A stretch of DNA of 64,000 nucleotides from Dichomitus squalens LYAD-421 SS1. Taxonomy: Eukaryota; Basidiomycota; Agaricomycetes; Polyporales; Polyporaceae. The translations under genes and the position numbers were made by a program. The DNA lies in NCBI RefSeq assembly GCF_000275845.1, contig NW_006766897.1, positions 424,321-488,320 of the forward strand, written 5' to 3'. The notes under the pieces were generated by a model. It was not told the origin of the DNA. It ran no database searches and saw nothing but the letters and a program-made list of their open reading frames with translations. This document shows, piece after piece, positions 10,734 to 22,859 of the stretch (its first letter is position 1; each line of letters opens with the position of its first letter).

Positions 10734-13049
10734 ATGGCAAAGATCAAGAAGAGCAAGCCAAAGGAAGCCGGTCAGACAGCCAAGGCCCAGCCTGTAGCTG
10801 CGGTAGTGACGGCACCTCCCGCGGCCTTGCATCCATTGGGCCACGCTGCTGCCGCTTCCAACGCGCACGAGGGCAATGGACACGGTTCGTGGGCTGCCGT
10901 CGTGTAGCACCTCGTTGTAGCAGCTCATATTTCACCTCTTCATATCCTCTCGCTTCGCGGCCCCCATGCTTCCCCACGGCCTACTTCACCCCTCGGCACC
11001 GTGACATGGATCGCGCCCCTCACAACCATATCCCTTTTCCTACAGGCGGCGACTGGCATGGACAAGAGCAGGCTTCAATCGAGGAGGTCGAGGACGAGCA
11101 CGGTGGCGGTTGGGGTGCCGAAGGAGCAGCTGCGTCGGCCGCGATTTTCGACGCACCTGACGATGGCACCTGGGGTGCACCCGTCGCTCCTGGAGGTTGG
11201 GGAGATCCTGGCGACGGGTGGGGGCAGCCACCAGCAGCCCATGCGAGTCCAATCCAAGGGGAATATCCGACAGTGCCAAGAGGACGTTCAAGACAAGGCG
11301 GTGAGCGACCGACCAACGCGCAGCCCCCACCGCCATCAGGCGCGCGAGCGCCCGCTCCCAACACTACCATGCATCCTTCAGCCACCGCGCACCAAATGCC
11401 TCCCTCAGGTTGGGGCGCGCCCCCCGACATGTGGGCGACAGAGCCTCCGCAACCCTCTTGGGCGCAGCCTCCTGCACCGAGTCCTCCAGGACAGAAACCC
11501 GCATGGGCGAGCTGGGCCACCGAGGCTAAACTGGTTCCTCCCTCTGCGGCTCCCGCACCTCCAGCGTCATACCACTATTCGCCTCAGTCTGCCGCCACAC
11601 CCGGAGGGACCAGGCAGGCCTTGTCCGAGCAGCAGCGCTCCCAAATCCTGAGCTCGCTCTTGGAAGTGCCGCAACAGCAGGGCTACTCCCAGCAATCCCA
11701 ACATCAACCGAGTTCGAGGCAACGGCCGTCCGCGCATCCTGGCCAATCACAGGCTTACTTACAGGCGCAGCTTCTTGCCGAACAGCAGAGCATCTTGCAC
11801 AGTATACAGGATTCTCATGGCCACTCGAATGGACAAGCTCATCGCGGCCAAGCGCAGCCAAGCCGTCCACCCGTGCAGTACGCGGACAGCTGGGGGAACT
11901 GGGGCAGAGACGCATGGAATGGAGACCGGGCATCCACGATTCCTGAGGAGGACGAGTACGACAACAACAACAACAACGACGGCTGGGGCGACACCGAGGA
12001 TGAGGAAGAAGGTTGGGGGGCTGGCCAGGGGTACGGCCACAACCAGCGCGTACGTTTCTCCTCCAATGTTTCCTATGCTGGGACCCCCTCCGTCGCCTCT
12101 CGAACGCCGTCACACGGCCCTGCACCCGCTCCCGGAGCATCTCCACCTCGAGGGCGAACGGCCTCGAGTCCTCAGATGTGGATGCCTGACACGATATCTT
12201 CACGGACGATGAAAATGGCTACTGGGACGCTCTCTCCGACACCTCCGGCTGCAAAAACCACAGTCTTCGAACTGATACCACCCCGGAATGGTTTCGGCGA
12301 GAATACGTTCGTCTCCTCTCATGGAGAAGCTTTGAAACCGGCAGAGCGCGCGTTCTACAATCGAGAAAGACCTACCAAGGAGAGAATCCGGTGGGGTTTC
12401 AATCCAGACAAAGATCCGCGCGTCGGGTCGCTACTACGTTGGGTCGCTGCCATGTCAAACGGTCTCGCTGAAATTGGCGTGAGTTATTTTGACACACTCC
12501 TTTTTCCTGGCAACGCTAATCAGGTATCTGCTCGTATTCAGCTCCAAAGGTTCCTTGACACGAGAGAAAGAGGTGCGCTGTTTGCGAATGCAGACTACCG
12601 CGTTTCTGTTTCCCCTGGCGCACCCCCACAACCCGCTTTTGACTGGGTCACGCTCTCCGAGCTGCAGGACACGCTCGATTCGACTCTGCAGTCTTCCGTC
12701 ACATTGTACGATCCGGCGTTCCAGGTGATCGTCTTCGTATTTCTCCTCTCGCCGTCGGGGAACAGCATGGCTGTCTGGCGGAGAAAACTCAACGTTCCCG
12801 ATGCTATACGCGATGCGAACCAGGACGAGATCCTCGCCGTGAAAGCAGGGCTCAAGACGACGTACCCGGTGTATGTTGACGAGTAAGTGACCCTGCCTTG
12901 ATCGGCTGCCGGGATGCGAGGACTGATGAGACAGGGCTAGGCTACCGGTGGCCCCTGAGGGGGAGACACCGCCTGCAAAGAAAAAGAAAGTCCGTTTCGC
13001 ATTCATCCGACGAATATTCGGAGGTGGGAAGAAGGCCGCCGCCACATGA
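10734..13049 (+). CDS. Trp/Gly-rich low-complexity protein with a conserved-looking C-terminal domain, unknown function
   Basis: Exons 10734-10884, 11046-12478, 12542-12882 and 12935-13049 give 679 residues. The N-terminus is lysine-rich (MAKIKKSKPKEAGQ). Residues 50-430 are low complexity: repeated WG/GGWG blocks, Pro/Gln-rich runs, an (Asn)5 run from an AAC repeat near 11961-11977, and acidic patches. From about residue 450 a folded domain appears (TTVFELIPPRNGFGENTF, GFNPDKDPRVGSLLRWVAAM, FQVIVFVFLLSPSGNSMAVW). The C-terminus has a Lys-rich motif (PPAKKKKVRF) that could be a nuclear signal. The 63-nt intron 12479-12541 contains no stop and keeps frame if retained. I do not recognise a named family. 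Confidence 0.82.
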
Positions 13050-13292
13050 CCGCCCCTCGTCTCCGGAAGGACACTACGCCACGCCTATTCGTTCATATAC
13101 TCCTCTAGGTACTTGTCCTGCTGCTCCGTTCTCGCGCTGTGCTGTTCTCTCTCTCTCGCTGTATTGCCGCCACCCATACTTGCTGGATCTGTTGTTGTCG
13201 ACTTGGTTCATGACGTCTGATGTTATCGTTCGACTTCTGATAATGCCGCATCACTTTGTGTATTACTAGCGATTCCCCCTCCTCTACTTACG

Positions 13293-14236
13293 ATGTACAT
13301 GACTTACGGTAGAGTAGAAGTCACGTGGAAACAATTCCATTAACTCTAGCACCCTCGCAGCTCCTTCAGGACCATCCTCATATTCTCCGCCGTGCTCGTC
13401 CCAGTCGCAGCAGTCCCGTACGTCCTCGTGCGCAGACACTACGTGACCCTGCTCAAGGAAGTCGCCGCCCTCCAAACCGCGAACGCGAGCCTCGCGCGCG
13501 AAGTCCGGAAGGCCGTCGCTGACCTGTCGAAGGAACGATCCGACCTGTCTCGGGGGGTCCTCAGGACGCTCGACGGGCACACGCGCCGCTTCGACACGAG
13601 CGCGGAGGCCCTCGCCGAGCAGGCGGCGGCGCTGCTGGCGGTCAGGGTGTCGCTGGAGGAGGCCAACACACACCTAGGCGACCTACACGGGAAGGTGAAC
13701 GACTTCGGGCGGAACGTGGCGGTTGAGACGAAGAACGTCCGCGGCCAGCTTTTCAAGACGCAACGCGCTGTGGAACTGCAGGAGGCGGAGGCGCAGCGAT
13801 GGCGGAACGAGACCAGCAACAACATTGCCAGGCTGTTGGCGGAGAATGAGAGGCGGAGGTGCGTGCGGCCTCTTCATTCCTCACGACTGTCAGCCTGCCA
13901 AGTGTTCACTGATCTGGACTCAGGACAATCTACTCCGAAGCAGTCAAAGAGACTGGCAGGTCGCTCGCCGATGTCGCGAGGTTCATGCAGGAGGTGGAAA
14001 TGCGCGAGGGCTGGACGCCGCTTCCAGATGATGGCCGAGGCATTGACAGAATACGGAATGCAGCGAAACATTTGGACGAAGTCGGACAGCACTTGCCTAC
14101 GGTATGCTACCTTCATATAGCCAATGCACATCAAAACCCTGATCACTGCGTACAGGAGGATGGTCAGTCTGAGCCAGAGAGTACATCGCCCTACGCCTGG
14201 CAAGGACTACTTCGGAGGGCGCAATCAAGGTCGTGA
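13293..14236 (+). CDS. N-terminally membrane-anchored coiled-coil protein, unknown function
   Basis: The best model is 13293-13324, 13370-13858, 13924-14101 and 14156-14236 (259 residues). Exons 2-4 are well supported; the first exon is the only ATG-bearing piece I can join in phase, and its donor (GTGGAA) is weak. A hydrophobic segment near the N-terminus (TILIFSAVLVPVAAVPYVLV) is followed by a long coiled coil rich in Leu, Ala, Glu and Arg, then a charged C-terminus. The topology suggests a membrane-tethered coiled coil, possibly mitochondrial or ER. Intron 14102-14155 is 54 nt and stop-free in frame. No family was recognised. Confidence 0.65.
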
Positions 14237-14358
14237 TATCCGTGGGTGACATGGTACGGTGTACCCCGACTCGGCCTAAATTCCAACGGATATAGTCGTA
14301 CACAGTCCGTACTCGTATGCTGTCTACACGTTACTTTTGCTTCCGTCTCGTATCTTCG

Positions 14359-14934
14359 TTAAGGGTATATCAGCTCCCAAGACTGGTAGCCACTGGAGAA
14401 CGCATGCACAGTACCATAACGCTTTTTCTGATTGGGAACGAGGAACTCCTCCATGAGATCCATGTCTACGCGCCCCCAGCCCGCGAAGTCGCCTTTCCGC
14501 ATCTCCTTGCATCGTCGCGAGAACGACGCTAGGTGGTACGATAGCACTGCCGACCATTCATACTGCGCCGCGATCTTGACCAAGTGGCTGCTGTATCGGA
14601 AGAAGTAGTAGGGAAGCATCGGAGACTGGCCGCCCGAGAGCTCGTGCACGGAGAGGACGGAGAAGTATGCATTTAGGGGGACCAGGAGGGAGTCAAGCGT
14701 TGGGTATGTCTCGGTGGCGGCGGGGGCGGAGTGGAGGGAAATCGTGCTCTCATCCATATTAACTTCAATGAGGTGCCATGTGGACTCGAGGATGCGGCGC
14801 GAGTCGAGCTTGTAGAGCTCCGCGCCGGAGAACTCGTGGCCGACGATCGACGCGATCACGTCCTGGTCCACATGTGGAAAGAGCGACGCGATGGACTGAA
14901 GATCTTGGCCCGGAGAGTATATTTTGGCAGCCAT
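14359..14934 (-). CDS. 191-aa hypothetical protein
   Basis: This is a single uninterrupted frame of 192 codons starting MAAKIYSPGQDL. Blocks such as LFPHVDQDVIASIVGHEFSG, SRRCKEMRKGDFAGWGRVD and repeated Tyr/Phe-rich helices suggest a folded soluble protein. It resembles uncharacterised proteins I associate with polypore genomes, but I cannot name a function. It runs convergently to the coiled-coil gene, 122 bases away. Confidence 0.65.
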   Translation of the reverse strand: MAAKIYSPGQDLQSIASLFPHVDQDVIASIVGHEFSGAELYKLDSRRILESTWHLIEVNMDESTISLHSAPAATETYPTLDSLLVPLNAYFSVLSVHELSGGQSPMLPYYFFRYSSHLVKIAAQYEWSAVLSYHLASFSRRCKEMRKGDFAGWGRVDMDLMEEFLVPNQKKRYGTVHAFSSGYQSWELIYP

Positions 14935-15674
14935 AAGCACCTATTGCGCGACCGTAATCACGGATGTCAAATGGCGAATTAGGCATTGGCTCGGAGGCGG
15001 CATACCGCACAACTCCAGGGTGATGGTGATGACGATTATGGGGTATCAGAGCGTCGAGCAGAGGGTGGTTGCAGAGAGGCGCGATGGGGCGACGACGACA
15101 TGCAAAACAGCGGACAAAGGCGGCGAGAGTCAAGCAGCAGCAATGGTACGGAGCTTAGTCCAGGCGACCACAGCCCCCTGCCCCACAAAGGCCGCCAAGG
15201 GGAGAAAGCCTCTCATGCATGCAGACGCCAAGTTCCCAGCGCGAGCTCGATATAGCGGCCATTCAGCGAGTCAGTCAGCGCAGCGACAGCACTCAGGGAG
15301 AGAGTTGTGGCAAACAGGCGTTTCACATCACCCCGGGGAACCAGCACGTCGCCACGCGCGACGACGCCGAGGATCCCCATATCAGGCAAGTAGCAGGCCG
15401 GCGTGGGAAGAGTGGCTGCAGGAACTACACAGTACCTGACAGATTGTCCCACGCTCTGTGTTCCTCGTCCCAAGCTCGGCGCGTCCATCCCCTACGACAC
15501 CCCTCAAGGTGAATATCTCATTCTATCCTTCTGGCTGGCGATGCTGGGCTCGTTTGGAGGCCGTTATCATGCCGGAACGTGATCCTACGAGCCCGGTCGA
15601 ACTCAGTGGAGACCACGACTTGGAAGGACATTCGTTCTGACGCCTGCTTGATCTACAGACTCTCAAACGACAAA
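14935..15674. promoter_or_regulatory. Intergenic region upstream of RPL35
   Basis: This stretch lies between two divergent starts (the 191-aa gene and RPL35). Open frames inside it lack domain-like sequence. The last 200 bases presumably carry the ribosomal-protein promoter and 5' leader. No TATA box was seen. Confidence 0.4.
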
Positions 15675-16217
15675 ATGCCCGGCAAGGTCAAGGCGTACGA
15701 GCTCCAGTCCAAGTGCGTTTGGTGTTGCGTGGTCCCCATATCCTTTCTGAACATCTGACTGTCTAGGTCCAAGAACGACTTGGCCAAGCAGCTGATCGAG
15801 CTCAAGACTGAGCTCGGTCAGCTCCGGGTACAGAAGATTGCTGGTGGCTCTGCCGCGAAGCTCACCAAGATGTACGTCGCTTTTCTCTGTCTTCACCCGT
15901 CTTCGTGTGAACTAGCGCTCTCCTCCAGCAACACCGTCCGCAAGTCGATTGCGCGTGTGTTGACCGTCACGAACCAAAAGCAGAGGCAGAACCTCCGCGA
16001 GTTCTACAAGAACAAGAAGTACCTCCCGCTTGACCTCCGCCCGAAGAAGACTCGCGCAATTCGGAGACGCTTGACGAAGGTCCGTCATCCTCACACCCAT
16101 CTCATACTTCACGTTGCTGACACTCCGACACTATAGCATGAGGCGTCGTTGAAGACGCTCAAGCAGCGTAAGAAGGAGATTCACTTCCCTATCCGGAAGT
16201 ACGCCGTGAAGGCATGA
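15675..16217 (+). CDS. RPL35: 60S ribosomal protein L35 (uL29)
   Basis: Four exons (15675-15712, 15767-15871, 15929-16079, 16137-16217) give 124 residues, the usual length for eukaryotic L35. The protein begins [20 protein letters not shown] and contains the uL29 core ([20 protein letters not shown]). It continues with [20 protein letters not shown] and [17 protein letters not shown], and ends [14 protein letters not shown]. It is highly basic and sits at the exit tunnel of the large subunit. The last intron uses a GTCCGT donor. Confidence 0.98.
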
Positions 16218-16944
16218 GGGGGATTACTTCCGGGGAGTCGTGGTCTATGTTGCTCTGAGTCTGTTCATTCCATTGTATGCTATACGCTACCACACCACAA
16301 CCAATATGCCATGCTCACTCATGCGCATCATGCGTAGCCAGGATTAGCAGCGTGCGAAGCCTGATCTGAAGCGTATCGACTTGCATAGGATCGAGTATCA
16401 CAGAGAGTTAATAAGCATCGGCATTGAGCGTTTGGCTGTCTGAGAACATGGAGATTGTGTGCCCGGCAATTGACTTGTACGGCGGCGTCGGGGACAGGGA
16501 AGCCGGGCCGGGAGAGGACAAGGCGGAGTGGGGCCTTGCTTGGGTGAACTGCCGCCGACGCCAGATATCACGTCACCCGCCTATGTCGCCCGCCCTCGGC
16601 CATTTTGGCTCTTTCCTCTCCTCTGCCCTCCTGCCCTCGCCGCCCTTGTCGTCGCCACCGCAGACTACTGCGACCATTGACTTGTGCCCCAGCGAGCTCA
16701 GTGCCTGTCATCCTTCACAAGGCGATCCATCAGTAATTTACTCCTCTAGGCAACGATAAATCCACGGCAATCGCCTATTAACTTCTCGCCTTGTGTCCCG
16801 TCGCGACCGCCCGCCTCGTGTATTCGTGCTCTCTTCCTGCGCCTTCCATCTTTGCACCCGACACCCTCCGTTTAGGACAAGCTTGACCTCTTGTTATCAC
16901 GATATTTATCCACGTTTCCCGGACTTTAACGATAGTGACGAATC
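16218..16944 (+). promoter_or_regulatory. RPL35 3' region and kinase promoter / 5' leader
   Basis: The 727-base region between two co-directional genes becomes strongly pyrimidine-rich from about 16610 to 16880 (runs of CTCTCC, CCCTC). That is typical of a fungal core promoter and leader before the kinase ATG at 16945. No recognisable gene. Confidence 0.4.
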
Positions 16945-19665
16945 ATGGTGAGTGATTCTGCTGCCACGCTATGATATTGTCGTCATTCTTCGGGGCCAAT
17001 CATCATGGCAAGTCATGGGGAGATGGCGCACATTCTGCCGTTCTCAGTTCAGTGCCGCATGGCATCCTGGACCACCCTCCCGGACACGTGCACGCTAGAA
17101 GGGTCCCCACTGTGCGACGCCAATTCTGACGTCCCCCGTCCTTCCCATCTTACGTCTCTCTTCCCTTGCCGTGCGCGTCCGCATCTCGCACACGCCCGCA
17201 GAGTGCTGCCGCCCCCATCTGCGACATGCCTCCCGGCTCTCGTCTCCTGAAAAAATCTAGTGCCTCGTCGAGCGGTTTTTCTGACCATGGTCACGGATTA
17301 CAGCCCAAGCAATTGACCAAGTCCCCGCCACCATCGCCTGGTGCCGAGCGCAAGGTTCGCTCGCCAGAACTCTGGCCATATATACCCAGCAGCAACCCTG
17401 CAAGCCAATACTCTCTACTAGAGAAGCTGGGGACGGGCAGCTTCGGTACGGTTTACAAGGCGATCCATAACGACTCTAAGCAGATAGTCGCCATCAAGCA
17501 GATCGGTGCGTATGTGCCCTCTGCTTGTGAAGGACGCCGTTAAGTTGTTTGTGCAGACCTCGAAGACTCGGATGACGACATTACCGAGATACAGCAAGAG
17601 ATTGCGAGCCTCGCGCAGTGCGACTCCGAGTATGTGACAAGATACTACGGATCCTTTGTCGTCGCATACAAGCTGTGGATTGTGATGGAGTATCTCGCCG
17701 GCGGCTCGTGTCTCGACCTCCTGAAGGCAGGCGTATTCTCCGAAGCCCACATCGCCGTCATCATGCGTGAGCTCCTGCTCGGCCTCGACTATCTCCACAG
17801 CGAGGGCACCATACACCGCGACATTAAGGCGGCGAACGTCCTACTTTCGGCGTCTGGGAAGGTCAAACTCGCAGATTTCGGTGTGGCTGCGCAGCTCACC
17901 AGCACTTTGCGACACACGTTCGTCGGCACGCCCTTTTGGATGGCCCCGGAGGTGATTCGGCAAGCGGGGTATGATGCGAAGGCGGACATCTGGAGTCTTG
18001 GTATCACTGCGATAGAAATGGCAAAGGGTGAGCCGCCCCTGGCAGAATACCACCCCATGAGGGTGCTCTTCTTGATCCCGAAGGCGAAGCCACCCGTTCT
18101 CGAGGGTGCGTTCTCCCTGGCATTTAAGGACTTCGTGGCTCAGTGCCTGACGAAGGACCCACACTCAGTACGTCGCTGATCGTCGGACCGCCTCCGAGAG
18201 TAATAAGCATTGCTGACATTCGGATCGTTTGATGTTCGCTTCAGCGACCTACGACGAAGGAGCTCTTGCAACATCGCTTTATCAAGAACGCTCGCAAGAC
18301 GTCATATCTCACTGAGCTCATCGAGCGGTATCAGGACTACCGTACGCGTTCCCCAGGCAGAGCCCCTCAGTACTATCAGGCGACTGTCAGGAATAGCGGA
18401 GCATGGGACGGCACGCTGCGCAGCGACTGGGACTTCAACACGATCCGGACGTCATCCGCGATGGGGTCACTTCGCAGCATGGCTAAGGACATTATGCCCC
18501 CTGGCATGGAGCCTGACGACGACTACGACGAGGTGCCCGAGGAGGACGAGGAGACGTACGAGGGGGACACCATCGACACCACGGCCGCAACGACTAAGGG
18601 GAGTGACGTGCCCCTACAACCTACCGCCCTCGGCGGCATTGGCATGAACGCGGATGCCGGCCACTCGACAATCGTCATCCGCTCATTCTCCAAGTCCGAT
18701 GAGAAGGTCCCGTCGCTCATGACAGACTCCGGGTCGGACGAGACCTCCACGGGCAGCCCGCCACTCGCAACACCATCGCAGAGCGTCGAGAGCGTCGAAG
18801 CGCAGATCGCGGACGCCGTCGAGCCGCCGCCTGCGTATACCGGCTCCGTCCGGTCGTCGCGGCGGGCGTCGTACGCTGCGCGAAACAACGTAATGACTGG
18901 AACCATCATCGGGGAGGCGGATATCGGGACTGGGGTGGATACGATCCGGCCTGTGAAGAAAGTGGATACAGTACGGTCGCTGAGGTTATCGGAGGAGTAT
19001 GTCGGAAGCATCAGGAGCAGGGAGGGGAGCACGTCGTCGAACCCACCTTCCTCGCCTTCGAGCACGAAGGGCTCGCACAAGCGCGGTGCTACAGAGGCCC
19101 AGGCGGCTGGCAAGTCGCTGGTGGACGATGTCTTGTTGCCGTTGTTGCAAAAGGTCTGTCCGTTCTGGTTGCCGTACTTGTTGCAGGCTATTGATCGATG
19201 CGCTGCAGACGACAAGAGACGATATGGATGCGAGGGAGATCGAGTCGTTGAGTATGATCTCGCGCGGATTCGAGGAGCTACGGGATGTTAATCCCGAGCT
19301 CGCCTATAACCTGATCCTCGACATCTTGGCGGGCATCAACGAGTACGTACATTCTGTCCACAGTCGAAGCTGAAGTTGACCTGATGCCGACAATTCTTCC
19401 CAGCAACCCTGCTGTTCGCAGCCATATTCAGACGCAGCGCTCGCTGTTCCCACATAAGCGCATCATACGCAGAAGCGAGATGACAGCGAAGGGTCTCATC
19501 GTTACGGAGGAGGAAGAGATATCTGGGCTGCCCTCGACGTCGTCCCCGATCCAGTCTCCGACGCAGCCAGATCCTGGATCACCAGTCCGGAAGTCCCCAA
19601 TTTCCGAACTATTATACCTGCGCTGGCTCGAAGGACTCAAGCTTAAATGGCCGAGCGTATTCTGA
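16945..19665 (+). CDS. STE20-family protein kinase, GCK-III type (Kic1/Nak1/Sid1-like)
   Basis: Six coding exons: 16945-16947 (ATG only), 17202-17505, 17557-18167, 18245-19153, 19209-19342 and 19404-19665, giving 740 residues. The kinase domain (about 62-315) has the glycine loop [17 protein letters not shown], catalytic [19 protein letters not shown], the STE20 signature [11 protein letters not shown], and [20 protein letters not shown]. The C-terminal half is acidic/Ser-rich and ends in a conserved helical tail ([15 protein letters not shown]). GCK-III kinases act in the NDR/LATS (RAM/SIN) network for polarity and septation; that role is inferred. The first intron (254 nt) directly follows the start codon. 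An apparent frame change at 19154-19208 resolves as a normal 55-nt intron. Confidence 0.93.
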
Positions 19666-22600
19666 TGCGTCCACCTCGTCCTACGTCCCTTCGCCAACGT
19701 CCTGGCACGCCCGACGGGGAGACACACCTTGAGTGTCCCACCTGCGCGAACCCAACAGGGCGTTAAGCGCCAATGCTCCACGCATCGCTCGGTCCGCGCA
19801 ACCGTCTTGTTCTCATCTTCGGACCTTCACGCCGTCATTCGTGATCTCTCAGCGGTCGACATATTCCTTTCGCCCCGGCTAGGGCTTACTTACGCTCTCT
19901 CGTTCATGGCTGGGACAATTCGGATACTAATAGTGATGGTCGTGTCATGCATACATTCCCCTCCCAATATCCCACCTTCCCCTATGGCTCACGCCCCATT
20001 TTTCATTCTTCATTGCGTTCGACAGGCGTGCATCACCAACTGCCCCCTTCCTCGGTACATATTTCCAGCGTCGCATTTACTTTATCGCCTCTGCATTCTG
20101 TCTCCGGCTAGTATCACTTACTGACCTTCACGGCCTCCTGCTTGCTTCATTCAACTCCGTCTTTACCTTCCGCACCGCGCACAGCGCCTTCCCCGTTCAC
20201 CCCACGTGCCGCATTAATGATCTCATGACGTAACGAGTGTCTCGAGTGTTTGCGATTGTACGTTGTCCGCATGGTCGCATTGGTGCGTCTGTACATACCG
20301 TGTTCCGCAGGTTGCGTATACACGAAGTCGGCTTGTCTTATATCAACCCGACTGTGTGCTGCTAGACCTTTCTGGGGCTGAACTCCGATACGGCCTCTAC
20401 GAAAATGAGATAATGGGCGAGCTGACTGGAATGTATCCACTCGCCTGTGAACGTTGCAGCACTGCCTGTTGGAGCAACTGACAGACAATGTGACGCGACC
20501 ATTTGTCTTGATGACTGTTCATACACATCTATTGCAATCAGATTACAAGATGCTCAGGGCAGATCCCTGTTACTCGCACCTAGGAACAGGCGCAACCCGC
20601 CAGAGGAAACATTGTGAAGTTGATACTGTGCGAGCGCTTGCGAAATCGAGTGGAAGTGACTTAAGACGCACGGACTTCGTGGCTTCGGGCAGCGATGACA
20701 GATGCACGACCGGCGTGCCTGGACCGGGATGTGTCCTGAAGAACGAATGCGAGTACGAGCGTCATGCATGCAATTACCTGCCCTGCCGCCGATGTCCGAG
20801 GAAGATGCAAATACATCGCAGGATGGGAACTACGACCAGTACTGTTCAGCGCACACAATCAAGGCACGAAGTTACGACCAATGACTCACCTGCTGAATAC
20901 CGAGTCGTTGCTGGATCTTTCTCTGGCTGCCCGGTCAAGCCCGGGAACGCAAAGCCTCGGACCCACATGCCATCTTCGCGGTGGCATTGAGGAGTCACTG
21001 CCATCGAGATGAACAGAGCGAGAGGCGAGTGTTATGGCATCGATGTCGGTGCTGGCAGATCGGCCTCCGGCAGCGCGTGTCATGTTTGCGTCTATTGAAT
21101 GGGCGGGACGAGGCGTTGACTAAAAGCTGACAGGCAGCGTTGGATGACTCGCTCAGTCTTGCCTAAGCCTGCGTATTGTGCCACACGAAGCATGGGGGAG
21201 GAACCGAAAGATGGCACTGGAGGAAGGCTCTTTGCCACCGGGTGGAAGGTAAGGCAAGACAGACAACGGCATATGCCCAATTATCCATGGAATCATTCAG
21301 GGCTAAGGGATGGGTATGTGAAGTCGCCACATGTGTTGTGCCCTTGAGTTTCCCAACATGCTGCTCTCATCCAGCGTCACCGGCGTCCGTGGCTGCAGCT
21401 AGGAAGGTCAATGGAAGGGCCGGGCGGGATCGAGGTCACTCGGCACACACCTGCGAGTTCTTCTTTCGCCGGAAGTCCGCAAAGACGCGCTTGTACAATC
21501 TGCTCTGACTTGTCGAGAGGCGCGAAGTGAGTTTTGGGGCCATCCAAAACGATGCCATCTACGTGGTTTGGACCACCTTCAGGATAACGGCCCGGTCAGA
21601 ATGGAATGTCAGCGTCATGGCATACCACACTAAGTACTTCTGCGACTGACGACTGTGGCAGGGCGTCGGGCGAGCAGTGGCGTGTCCGTGGACTGCTTCG
21701 AGTTCACCATCGACCCCTGTCCTGGAGCTGTCCAGCCTGCAGAGGCATTGCGTTTGGCAAATGCCTACACTACATAGCTCTCGTCTACACCTCGAAGGGA
21801 TGCCGAACGATATTGCTCGGCCTGACATGCAAGTCACGAATCAGGTTTGTCGGATGTAGAAGCACTCGAGACTCACCCAGATTGAACTCCGAATCCCAGT
21901 TGCGACGCAACAGGGACGCCGCAGAGAAACCGCTCTCGCTGCGTAGAAAGCGCGTTTCTTTCGCTCCGATACGAGTGGAAGTTCAAGGTTCCATCCGATC
22001 TTCGAGAGCACGCTCGGCTCGGCCTACCAGCACGGCAGCGCACATTGTATGTGTTTTCCGTCTAGACGATGACGCGCGGCTCGCCAACGACACCCGACGC
22101 AGTGGTCGGCATGTTGGTCCATGTATGCGCCCATTCCGGTGCCTGTTTGGCTTCCAGATCTCTCGATCGTTGAAGGGACGTCGGTCTGCCTTGTTCACAC
22201 GCTTCGCAGAACCTTCACGAGCCCGCGGCTGCATTCTCTTCCCATGTCTCCTGAATAGTCTGAAGCATAGCCAGCTATATATGTGGCTGACGACGTCCAT
22301 TCACGCGACGCCACCTTGCCAAGACGATAGGTCGCTTCCTTCCCGCACGCAACGCCTCGGACCGACTGCAGGAGTGGAAGGAACGGACGCAGGGCAACGC
22401 TTCTGCGTTTGCTACCTGTCTTATTTTGATAGAGCCAAATCCAAAGGGGGGGAACCTCACAGTGCGTACGATACGACGATCCGGCCGACCCCAACCGAAC
22501 AAAGGAATGACGAGTGGTAAGCACGAAAGTGACAGCCCGATTTGCCATTACCGAGTCCCTAGATTATGTGAGGTCCGTGATGGGTCGTAAGTACGTGAGT

Positions 22601-22859
22601 GTCCAAGGAATATACACGAAGGGTCCTGGTGCTAGGGGAGGGACGGCCCAGGTCGTCGACGGGTAGGGTTCATCAAACATCCTACCTCGATAAATGATCA
22701 GGGGGAGTAGTCCCAGGTGGCGGGTATTACAAAGTCTAGTCTGTATGGAAGCCGCGATGGATAGTCAATCATGGTTGCACTGTCCTCGCACGGAGCCTAA
22801 ACCAAGCTGCAGAAAAGCGCAGAGATAACATCGGACCATGCTAGCCCTCCTACAGGAAC
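19666..22859. other. Gene-poor 3.2-kb region between convergent genes
   Basis: The kinase 3' end and the chitin deacetylase 3' end face each other across 3.2 kb, much longer than other convergent gaps here. Third-position GC bias is weak and I found no spliced frame with a recognisable domain. It contains several long but unconvincing open frames, including 20454-20990 and 21606-22520 on the plus strand. No repeat or transposon ends were seen. Confidence 0.4.
21606..22520 (+). other. Long unassigned open frame (304 codons), probably not a standard gene
   Basis: A stop-free ATG frame of 304 codons is longer than expected by chance in non-coding DNA of about 52% GC. The product is Arg/Ser/Cys-rich with no domain, signal peptide or coherent hydrophobic pattern, and its codons lack the C/G-ending bias of neighbouring genes. 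It could be an orphan gene, a decayed gene, or chance. Confidence 0.15.

Noticed and set aside
11961..11977. AAC trinucleotide repeat
   Set aside because: Simple in-frame Asn run in a low-complexity protein; not remarkable alone.
19154..19208. Apparent frameshift in the kinase tail
   Set aside because: A 55-nt GT-AG intron with the second AG as acceptor restores the frame exactly, so no mutation is needed.
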